From: Rhodopirellula sp.
GTDB taxonomy: Bacteria; Planctomycetota; Planctomycetia; Pirellulales; Pirellulaceae
Assembly: GCA_002712845.1 (NCBI GenBank)
Contig: PAUV01000051.1
Coordinates: 1-6,286, forward strand
Direction: 5' to 3'
Length of the DNA: 6,286 nt
Shown here piece by piece: positions 1-5,723 of this stretch. How positions within the stretch are numbered: the stretch's first letter is position 1; each line of letters opens with the position of its first letter. The notes under the pieces are model-generated. The model did not search any database and was not told where the DNA came from. It was given only the letters and a program-made list of their open reading frames with translations. Position numbers and translations under genes: made by a program.

Positions 1-396
1 CAGGAAGTCACCGGGATGCAATTCAGTGCTGTCTTTGACAACTCGGAAGATAACCCGGTGAATCCTGATCCCAACGCGACAGTGTTTTGGGGTGATCAGA
101 CTTGGGAAGAAATGGCAATGACGATAGTGACTGTCGCAGTGCCTTTGAATAAGTCACGTCCGCTAATTCAAGCCAAAGTCGTTCAGCACTGGAGTCCGGA
201 TGATCTTGAGGCAGCTTCAGATTATGCGGCACGCTATATGAAACGCCTCGATACTAACGACGATGGAGTGGTTACCCGAGGTGAACTGCCCAAGTCGGTT
301 CCCGCTCGTGCTTTCTGGCGCATGAGTGGCAATGACGGCACGTTGACCGTTGAAGATGTCGAACGTCAGTATTTGCAACGCCGTTCAGGTCGTTGA
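1..396 (+). CDS. Copper type II monooxygenase-like protein with C-terminal EF-hand (3' part only)
   Basis: The reading frame is open from base 1, so the true start lies upstream and only about 131 C-terminal residues are visible. An ATG at 16 is in frame but falls in the middle of a conserved domain, so I do not take it as the start. The segment [13 protein letters not shown] followed by [11 protein letters not shown] (codons about 12-38) resembles the end of the copper type II ascorbate-dependent monooxygenase-like domain. In planctomycete and acidobacterial exported proteins this domain is often joined to redoxin or cytochrome c modules; that is recalled family knowledge, not a search. After a linker comes a canonical 12-residue EF-hand loop, [12 protein letters not shown] (bases 250-285), with Asp/Asn/Asp at positions 1, 3 and 5 and Glu at 12. 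A degenerate second half ([13 protein letters not shown]) follows. The protein probably acts outside the cytoplasm, with calcium binding at the tail. The catalytic copper ligands are not in the window, so enzymatic activity cannot be judged. The next gene starts 24 bases downstream. Confidence 0.75.
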   Translation, partial: QEVTGMQFSAVFDNSEDNPVNPDPNATVFWGDQTWEEMAMTIVTVAVPLNKSRPLIQAKVVQHWSPDDLEAASDYAARYMKRLDTNDDGVVTRGELPKSVPARAFWRMSGNDGTLTVEDVERQYLQRRSGR

Positions 397-407
397 GGCA
401 GTTTCGC

Positions 408-411
408 AGGA
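408..411 (+). promoter_or_regulatory. Ribosome binding site supporting the GTG start of the RND gene
   Basis: AGGA lies 9 bases before the GTG at 421. An ATG at 411 is in another frame and stops after five codons (at 426-428), so it is not a competing start. The site sits in the 24-base gap after the stop of the preceding gene, which fits translation from a shared transcript. Confidence 0.55.
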
Positions 412-420
412 TGACCTTTT

Positions 421-2736
421 GTGTTTAGTCGCTTTGGAGTTCTGGCTGATTGGATCATCGCTCATCGGTGGTTCACGACGCTTCTGTTGGTCACTTGGAC
501 TGCGCTGATGGCGATTGGCCATTATGATCCCAGTATCCTGTTCCCGGAGCCGACTTACACAGATCAAGGAAATCGACGGGGCGGGGAGGCGGCAGGATTT
601 CAGGCACGCCAAAGTGAGCCTGTACCCGATGTTGAGCCTTTGCGAGTTGATCTTGGTAACGTGATTGTTGTTGCACGCTCAGATGGTTTTTTTTCTGGGC
701 AGGGTGTAAAAGCGATGCGAGCTGTGGTGAACTCACTTGAGGAGTTGGATCAGGTGAGCAGTGTGGTCTGGATGGACCGTGCACCACCTTTGAATATTTT
801 CAGCCTTTCACAACCTCTTTTGCCGCAGGGCGAGGCATCACCTGAACGGCTGAGCGACGCTCGGGAACGGGCCTTGGCCAATCCGCTGGTCGTTGGGCAA
901 CTGCTGTCGCCCGACGCACGAACGATGTTGTTGATGGTTAATCTTGATTGGCTCTTTGTTCAACAGGATTCGGATTGCACAGATCGCTTGCGTGATGCTG
1001 CAGTGGAAGCGGCCGCTGAATTTCCCGAAGTCGATATTTCGTTTCAGGTCACCGGCCAGGTTCCGATCTCGATCAGTCGCTCGACCAGCACGAGGAAGAA
1101 CGAAATCAAGTATCAGTTGATTGGTTACTCCATCGCGTTACTCACCGCACTTGTTTTGTTTCGTGGGGTTGTCTCCGTCATCATTGTGGGACTTGCTCCC
1201 GCTTTTGGGGTTTTTTGGACGCTCGGTCTGCTGCATTTTCTCGGGTTTGATAACAATCCGTTCAATTCGGTGATTGTCCCAGTCTTGCTGTGCATGGTTG
1301 GATTTACCGATGGAGTGCACATGATGGTGCAAATCCGGAGGCATCGGGCTAATGGGGGCTCGGCGGTTGAGGCGGCACGCAAGTCAATTCGTGAAGTCGG
1401 TTTGGCGTGCTGGATGACTTCTTTGACGACCGCGATCGGATTTGGATCGCTCATGACAGCGAGGCATGAGGTTGTCCGAGAATTTGGTTACTGCTGTGTG
1501 ATTGGTGTGCTGATGACCTTCGTCTCGGTGATCACCATCATTCCTCTTGCCTGTGCCAGTCGTCTCGGTCGCAATGTTCATGCAGGGGTGGGCAAGAATC
1601 TTGTCGATCAGAATCTTAGCAGGATATCCGTGATCATTGATTATGTGCTGCAGCGCTGTCGGGTATTCAGCTGGATTGCGATTGCTGGAACTTTCGTGCT
1701 TGCTATTTGTACCTTGCAGATGCGTCCCGATGAAAAACTGACAAGCAGCATGGCAGCCAACTCGGAGCCCGTGATCGCGTTGAAGCATGTCGATGAAAGT
1801 TTCGGTGGCATGATGACCGCCGAGGTTTTGGTGCAGTGGAATGCAAACGTCGATTCGACAGATGGAAAAATTGCCGAGGTTTTGTCGGAGGTCGATGCCA
1901 TCCTGAAGAGTGAACCACTGGTTGGGAATCCACTTTCTATCTGTGATTTTATTGATGCTCTGCCTGGTGACGGTGATGCATCGACACGCATGTCGTTATT
2001 GGATCTGTTGCCACCGCCATTGAAACGTGCCTATTACACGCCAGAGCGAGGTAGGGCTGTCGTTCGCTTTCGGATTCAGGATATCGGTATCGCGGCTTAT
2101 GGACCTGTTTTTGAACGTGTTCAATTCAAGTTGGTAGAGTTGCAATCCCAACGCCAGGATTTTCAAATCAGACTGACTGGCGGTGCTGTTGAACGCTGGG
2201 AGAATCTTTATCAAATTGTGGTCGATCTGGCGATCAGTCTGGGAACTGCCAGTTTGATTATCTTCATGGTGCTTGCCGTCGTTTATCGATCTTTGCGACT
2301 GGGACTGATCTCGATTGTCCCCAACGTGTTTCCGCTTGCCATCACAGGGACATTGCTTTGGTTGTTTGGTCAGAGTCTCGAGATTGTGAGTGTCTGTGCT
2401 TTTACTGTTTGTTTGGGAATCGCCGTCGATGATACGATCCATTTTCTGACGCGTTATCGAGAAGAAGAGTGTAAAACTGAAGATCGCAGACTGGCCATTC
2501 GGCGATCGTTTGTCGGAGTTGGCACGGCGTTGATCATGACCACGGTGGTTTTGATCATTGGTTTCAGTACAGCACTGTTGAGTGATTCCCGCGATCACCG
2601 TATCTTTGCGATCATGGGAATCCTGACCATCGGCAGTGCGTTATTCGCTGACCTGGTTTTTCTGCCCGCCCTGCTTTTGCGGTTTGGCGGAACCCGAAAA
2701 AATGTGGTGAACGGGAATGGGAATGATGAAGCATGA
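421..2736 (+). CDS. RND superfamily (MMPL/SSD-type) membrane permease
   Basis: This 771-residue protein has the RND layout. TM1 (about 16-34) is followed by a large periplasmic loop (about 35-230), then TM2-TM6 (about 232-378). TM7 (about 415-432) leads to a second periplasmic loop (about 433-598), and TM8-TM12 fill about 600-753, with a short polar tail. The two halves repeat each other. Proton-relay positions are visible as VGFTDGVH in TM4 (Asp297, His300) and GIAVDDTIHF in TM10 (Asp670, Asp671, His674). The second loop begins with VDESFGG (457-463), a segment I associate with bacterial MMPL-like exporters. The family uses the proton gradient to move lipids or other hydrophobic molecules from the inner membrane outward; the substrate here is unknown. 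The length is shorter than AcrB-type pumps (about 1,000 residues) and fits the MMPL/HpnN-like group. No membrane fusion or outer membrane partner gene is in the window. The GTG start is supported by AGGA at 408-411 and by an N-terminus that leads directly into TM1. The 3' end overlaps the amidohydrolase gene. Confidence 0.93.
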   Translation: MFSRFGVLADWIIAHRWFTTLLLVTWTALMAIGHYDPSILFPEPTYTDQGNRRGGEAAGFQARQSEPVPDVEPLRVDLGNVIVVARSDGFFSGQGVKAMRAVVNSLEELDQVSSVVWMDRAPPLNIFSLSQPLLPQGEASPERLSDARERALANPLVVGQLLSPDARTMLLMVNLDWLFVQQDSDCTDRLRDAAVEAAAEFPEVDISFQVTGQVPISISRSTSTRKNEIKYQLIGYSIALLTALVLFRGVVSVIIVGLAPAFGVFWTLGLLHFLGFDNNPFNSVIVPVLLCMVGFTDGVHMMVQIRRHRANGGSAVEAARKSIREVGLACWMTSLTTAIGFGSLMTARHEVVREFGYCCVIGVLMTFVSVITIIPLACASRLGRNVHAGVGKNLVDQNLSRISVIIDYVLQRCRVFSWIAIAGTFVLAICTLQMRPDEKLTSSMAANSEPVIALKHVDESFGGMMTAEVLVQWNANVDSTDGKIAEVLSEVDAILKSEPLVGNPLSICDFIDALPGDGDASTRMSLLDLLPPPLKRAYYTPERGRAVVRFRIQDIGIAAYGPVFERVQFKLVELQSQRQDFQIRLTGGAVERWENLYQIVVDLAISLGTASLIIFMVLAVVYRSLRLGLISIVPNVFPLAITGTLLWLFGQSLEIVSVCAFTVCLGIAVDDTIHFLTRYREEECKTEDRRLAIRRSFVGVGTALIMTTVVLIIGFSTALLSDSRDHRIFAIMGILTIGSALFADLVFLPALLLRFGGTRKNVVNGNGNDEA

Positions 2737-3949
2737 ACAAGATTGGATCGCGAGCATCCGTGAGCATGCGGCGCGACTGAATCCGGATTGGGTGGCAATG
2801 CGACGCCACCTGCACCAGTATCCAGAACTCTCCAATCACGAATTTCTAACCACTGAATATCTGGTGACCGCCTTTGAGCGACTTGGTCTACCCACTCATG
2901 TGTCCGGCGAGGGGCGTGGGCTGACTGCTGATCTTGTGTCTGCGACCGAGTTGGCCAACGGGCTGTGCATTGCAATCCGCGGCGACATTGATGCATTGCC
3001 AATCCATGATTCCAAGCTGGTTGATTACCGTAGTCGTCGCGATGGGGTCATGCACGCTTGTGGACATGACGTGCACGCCACCATTGTGTTTGGAGCCATG
3101 CAAGTGCTTTCAGCCATGGAAGCTGCAGGCGAATTGCCATGGCCGGTGTCTGTGCGGGCCATCCTGCAGCCCGCGGAAGAGCTAGCCATTGGTGCCCGGC
3201 ACATGATTCATCACCACGCTTTGAGAGGCGTGGATGCTATTCTTGCATTGCATGTCGATCCCACTCGATTGGTTGGCTGCATTGGTTTGCGCAAAGGTAC
3301 CTTGGCTGCTGCTTGCGATACGATTCATCTTCAGATTCATGGCAAGGGTGGGCATGGAGCACGGCCACAGATGACGAATGATCCAATCGACGCGGCGACT
3401 CACTGGGTGCAGTCAGCGTTTCGCCGAATTGCCCGCACCGCAGATCCACACGAGACAGTGGTGTTTTCAGTGGGGCAAATCGACGCTGGGCACAGTGCAA
3501 ACGTGATTCCTGACAATGCCAGTCTGTCTGGGTCATTAAGATCGCTGGATCAAGAAAGTAGACGAGTAGCTCTGGAAACTCTTGAGGATGTTTGTGAGGC
3601 CATACAGCGCGAATCAGGGTGCAAGCTGGAAATGAGGCTGGGTGCCTCGGCTCCGGCTGTTGTCAACGATGCAAAGCTGGTTGACCTGATGGTTGCAAGT
3701 ATTGGGCAAACACTTTCCGCAGGAGCTGTTGAGTGGATTGAGCAGCCGAGCATGGGGAGCGAAGATTTTTCTTATTACCTTGAGCATGTGCCTGGGGCGA
3801 TGTTGCGACTTGGGGTCAGTGGTGAGCAAGTCGGTAACGCTCCGCTACACACGGCGGCATTTGATATCGACGAGCGGGCTCTTGCGATTGGAAGTCAGCT
3901 TTTTGCCGCCACGGTGATTCACTATTTCGATCCTGCCAATCAAGCCTGA
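2717..3949 (+). CDS. M20D family metal-dependent amidohydrolase (N-acyl-amino-acid / IAA-amino-acid hydrolase type)
   Basis: This predicted cytoplasmic enzyme of 410 residues has the usual M20D length and motif order. RRHLHQYPELSNHEF (29-43) is the family's N-terminal signature. RGDIDALPI follows at 88-96, HACGHD at 113-118 and QPAEE at 151-155. The dimerisation (lid) domain opens near GKGGHGARP (209-217) and holds VGQIDAGHSANVIPD (252-266). GSEDFSYY (347-354) and LHTAAFDID (377-385) return to the catalytic domain. By analogy with the plant hydrolase ILL2, the two-metal site should be Cys115, His117, Glu155, His179 and His378, with Glu154 as general base. All are present, so the enzyme is probably active. 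Members cleave amide bonds of N-acyl amino acids such as IAA conjugates, hippurate or N-acetyl amino acids; the exact substrate cannot be told. ATG codons at 2717, 2723 and 2726 are all in frame. GGGA at 2713-2716 suits 2723 (6-base spacing) at least as well as GGTGA at 2706-2710 suits 2717. Any of them overlaps the permease stop, implying translational coupling. Confidence 0.94.
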   Translation: MGMMKHEQDWIASIREHAARLNPDWVAMRRHLHQYPELSNHEFLTTEYLVTAFERLGLPTHVSGEGRGLTADLVSATELANGLCIAIRGDIDALPIHDSKLVDYRSRRDGVMHACGHDVHATIVFGAMQVLSAMEAAGELPWPVSVRAILQPAEELAIGARHMIHHHALRGVDAILALHVDPTRLVGCIGLRKGTLAAACDTIHLQIHGKGGHGARPQMTNDPIDAATHWVQSAFRRIARTADPHETVVFSVGQIDAGHSANVIPDNASLSGSLRSLDQESRRVALETLEDVCEAIQRESGCKLEMRLGASAPAVVNDAKLVDLMVASIGQTLSAGAVEWIEQPSMGSEDFSYYLEHVPGAMLRLGVSGEQVGNAPLHTAAFDIDERALAIGSQLFAATVIHYFDPANQA

Positions 3950-4013
3950 GTCGGTTGAACAGCTTAATACGCCGCACCGCGTGGATTTGTTTCGTAGAAT
4001 GGGTGTGAAGACG

Positions 4014-4049
4014 AGACGTGTTTTGACACACACCGCAGACGTGTATTGA
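4014..4049 (+). repeat. Imperfect direct repeat, two 13-base copies 23 bases apart
   Basis: AGACGTGTTTTGA (4014-4026) and AGACGTGTATTGA (4037-4049) match at 12 of 13 positions, with starts 23 bases apart, about two helical turns. They lie in the 124-base gap between the amidohydrolase and ybdK genes. Two copies on the same face of DNA just ahead of an operon could be binding sites for a tandem regulator, but with only two copies a chance origin is possible. Confidence 0.45.
4023..4049 (+). promoter_or_regulatory. Possible promoter for the ybdK-tsaE-pabB operon
   Basis: A perfect TTGACA hexamer (4023-4028) is followed after 15 bases by TATTGA (4044-4049), which matches the -10 consensus at only three positions and has a short spacer. 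Transcription would start near 4057, leaving a leader of about 17 bases with the GGAG ribosome site at 4063-4066. The location is right, since this is the only sizeable gap in the window, but the -10 element is weak. Planctomycete promoters are not well described by the E. coli consensus. Confidence 0.25.
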
Positions 4050-4051
4050 TG

Positions 4052-4062
4052 AACAATTTGTT
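4052..4062. promoter_or_regulatory. Short dyad AACAA-T-TTGTT before the ybdK ribosome binding site
   Basis: This is a perfect 5+1+5 inverted repeat immediately upstream of GGAG (4063-4066). It is too short and AT-rich to be a stable terminator hairpin. It could be an operator half-site pair or chance; nothing else supports a role. Confidence 0.15.
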
Positions 4063-4066
4063 GGAG
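4063..4066 (+). promoter_or_regulatory. Ribosome binding site for the ybdK homologue
   Basis: GGAG sits 7 bases before the ATG at 4074. An in-frame TGA at 4050-4052 rules out a start further upstream, so this site fixes the start. Confidence 0.6.
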
Positions 4067-4073
4067 CATCGAG

Positions 4074-5216
4074 ATGGCAAAACTTGAATTCACGCCAAAC
4101 GCCTCTCCTACCATTGGCGTGGAACTTGAGCTTGGGATTGTTCATGGCGAAACTTTCCAATTGGAAAGTGGTTGCAGCCGTATGATTGAACGTTTGCCCG
4201 TAGAAGTGGCGAATGAAGTCAAGCACGAGTTGATGCAATGTTGTGTTGAGGTGATTAGTGGCGTTTGTCATACCGTCAGAGATGCACGGGGTGACTTGTC
4301 GGCAAAACTCAGGCAAGTGGAACAGGCAGCTGATGCGGAGGGTTTGAAGTTGTGGTGGGGGGCCACTCATCCCTTTGGTTTGTGGGAGGATCAGCACGTT
4401 ACAGATACGCCTCGGTATCACAATCTCATGCAGCTGCTGCAGGAACTGGCTCGCCGAATGATTACCTTTGGACTGCATGTGCATGTGGGGGTCGATACGG
4501 GTGATAAAGCAGTCATGATCTGTGATCGAATCATGCAGCATTTGCCGACATTGTTGGCGTTGTCAGCCAGTAGCCCTTATTGGCAGACACGAGATACTGG
4601 GTTGCATTCGCATCGATCGAAACTGATGGAGGGATTGCCAACTGCCGGTTTGCCAACATTGATGCGAAACTGGAGCGAATATGTGTGGTTGGTGAATCAC
4701 ATGGTCGAAACAGGATTCATTAATACGATTCGGGAGATCTGGTGGGATGTTCGGCCGCATCATAATTTTGGGACGGTCGAGGTACGTGTGTGTGACATGC
4801 CAGGCAATCTGGATCATGTGTGTGGTTTGACGGCGTTGATTCAGTGTCTGGTCAAAAAATTAAGTGATGAGATCGATGAGGGAACTTATCAGTTCGATTG
4901 CCATCCCATGATGGTCAGGCAGAACAAGTGGCGGGCGGCGAGATATGGCATGTCCGCCAAGTTGGTTCATGCGCGAGATTATCGTGTCGAACCAGTCACG
5001 CAAATTGCCTGCGATCTGGTTGATCGCCTTCGAAATGTCGCTCAAGATCTTGGTTGTGAAGATGACCTCCTGTATGTCAAGGAAATCACCCGGGGAGATG
5101 GCTGGGCTGATCGCCAACGCGAAGTGATGGAGTCGACGGGCAGTCCGGCGGCAGTCGTTGAACAACTCTCAAATCTGGCCAGATTGAGTGATTTTCAGTT
5201 GGATACTAGACGATGA
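4074..5216 (+). CDS. ybdK: YbdK-type carboxylate-amine ligase (glutamate-cysteine ligase GCS2 family)
   Basis: The 380-residue length is close to E. coli YbdK (372 as I recall it), and the motif order is the same. PTIGVELELGIV (12-23) carries the glutamates of the ATP-grasp-like glutamine-synthetase fold. GATHPF (96-101) and FGLHVHVG (132-139) follow. LSASSPYW (163-170) leads into DTG (174-176), WWDVRP (223-228) and FGTVEVRVCDMP (232-243). A late ARYGM (289-293) matches YbdK's CRYGL. Family members join a carboxylate to an amine using ATP. E. coli YbdK shows weak glutamate-cysteine ligase activity in vitro, but the physiological substrates are not settled, so true gamma-glutamylcysteine synthesis is only a possibility here. 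No glutathione synthetase gene is nearby to support it. The enzyme should be cytosolic; no signal peptide is present. The start is fixed by GGAG at 4063-4066 and an in-frame stop at 4050. The stop codon overlaps the tsaE start (ATGA at 5213-5216), so the two are co-translated. Confidence 0.93.
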   Translation: MAKLEFTPNASPTIGVELELGIVHGETFQLESGCSRMIERLPVEVANEVKHELMQCCVEVISGVCHTVRDARGDLSAKLRQVEQAADAEGLKLWWGATHPFGLWEDQHVTDTPRYHNLMQLLQELARRMITFGLHVHVGVDTGDKAVMICDRIMQHLPTLLALSASSPYWQTRDTGLHSHRSKLMEGLPTAGLPTLMRNWSEYVWLVNHMVETGFINTIREIWWDVRPHHNFGTVEVRVCDMPGNLDHVCGLTALIQCLVKKLSDEIDEGTYQFDCHPMMVRQNKWRAARYGMSAKLVHARDYRVEPVTQIACDLVDRLRNVAQDLGCEDDLLYVKEITRGDGWADRQREVMESTGSPAAVVEQLSNLARLSDFQLDTRR

Positions 5217-5707
5217 GTTCTGATCTCTTGATTGAATCGTTGGACCTCAATGGCTTGCACAAACTGGCATCCCGGCTCGTTCAGTGTTTGCCCGGGCGGG
5301 TGACGATCGGTTTGGTGGGGACACTGGGGGCGGGGAAAACGACACTGGTTCAAGCGATTTCAAGTGCGATTGGGGTAGATCGGGCAGATGTGACCAGTCC
5401 TACCTTTACCCTGTTGCAGTCACATCATGGCGGCGATCAGACTCTGCATCATCTGGATGCCTATCGGGTAGCAGATGAAGACGAATTCCTCGAACTTGGA
5501 GTCGAGGAACTATTTGATCAGGAACAGGCATGGACTCTGATTGAATGGGCTGATCGAGTTAAGGACGTGATGCCGCGAAATTCGTTATGGTTACAGATTC
5601 TCATCGAGCCGCAGCCGGACACTCGATCTGTCAAAATCTGGACCGACGATCACGAACTGTCGCAGGCACTCAAAACGGCACTACGAGAAATGATGCCCAA
5701 AGGCTAA
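5213..5707 (+). CDS. tsaE: tRNA threonylcarbamoyladenosine biosynthesis ATPase TsaE
   Basis: TsaE (YjeE) is the ATPase that works with TsaB and TsaD to transfer the threonylcarbamoyl group to A37 of ANN-decoding tRNAs (t6A). It is cytosolic and near-universal in bacteria. The 164-residue protein shows the P-loop GTLGAGKTT (36-44, Lys42 and Thr43), TSPTFTLLQ (61-69), the Walker-B-like HLDAYR (80-85, Asp82), the LELGVEEL segment (93-100) and LIEWADR (109-115, Glu111 and Trp112). These match the essential residues known from E. coli YjeE. The P-loop has Thr37 where E. coli has Asp; this looks like a tolerated variant. The length is typical. The ATG forms an ATGA overlap with the ybdK stop and has only a weak GGA (5201-5203) nearby, so translation probably depends on ribosomes finishing ybdK. 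tsaB and tsaD are not in the window. pabB follows after 16 bases. Confidence 0.96.
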   Translation: MSSDLLIESLDLNGLHKLASRLVQCLPGRVTIGLVGTLGAGKTTLVQAISSAIGVDRADVTSPTFTLLQSHHGGDQTLHHLDAYRVADEDEFLELGVEELFDQEQAWTLIEWADRVKDVMPRNSLWLQILIEPQPDTRSVKIWTDDHELSQALKTALREMMPKG

Positions 5708-5712
5708 GCTGC

Positions 5713-5717
5713 AGGGA
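5713..5717 (+). promoter_or_regulatory. Ribosome binding site for pabB
   Basis: AGGGA lies 6 bases before the ATG at 5724, inside the 16-base gap after the tsaE stop. It supports this ATG as the start and continued reading of the same transcript. Confidence 0.6.
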
Positions 5718-5723
5718 TAGCCG

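Noticed and set aside
16..396. A complete 126-residue gene starting at ATG 16
   Set aside because: The frame is open to base 1 and the conserved FDNS region directly follows, so the visible ATG is an internal Met of a longer protein.
1996..2598. 200-codon open frame on the - strand inside the RND gene
   Set aside because: It is antisense to transmembrane segments TM8-TM12. Its polar, His/Asn/Gln-rich translation is what reverse-complemented hydrophobic codons give; no domain is seen.
3139..3381. Alternative + strand frame within the amidohydrolase gene
   Set aside because: It overlaps the conserved QPAEE to GGHGARP region read in the real frame; its translation has no family resemblance.
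3950..4010. Rho-independent terminator after the amidohydrolase gene
   Set aside because: No GC-rich inverted repeat followed by a T run is present. The best pairing is CAC-CGC-GTG (3 bp), so transcription may continue into the next block or end by another mechanism.
4049..4087. Short ORF (12 codons, MNNLLEHRDGKT) overlapping the ybdK start, considered as a leader peptide
   Set aside because: It has no ribosome binding site of its own at a good distance and no run of regulatory codons, and it can be explained by the chance TGATG at 4048.
3816..4541. Long open frame on the - strand (241 codons) crossing the non-coding gap
   Set aside because: It lies opposite the conserved M20D and YbdK coding frames, its translation shows no recognisable motif, and it is rich in residues expected from reverse reading of a coding gene.
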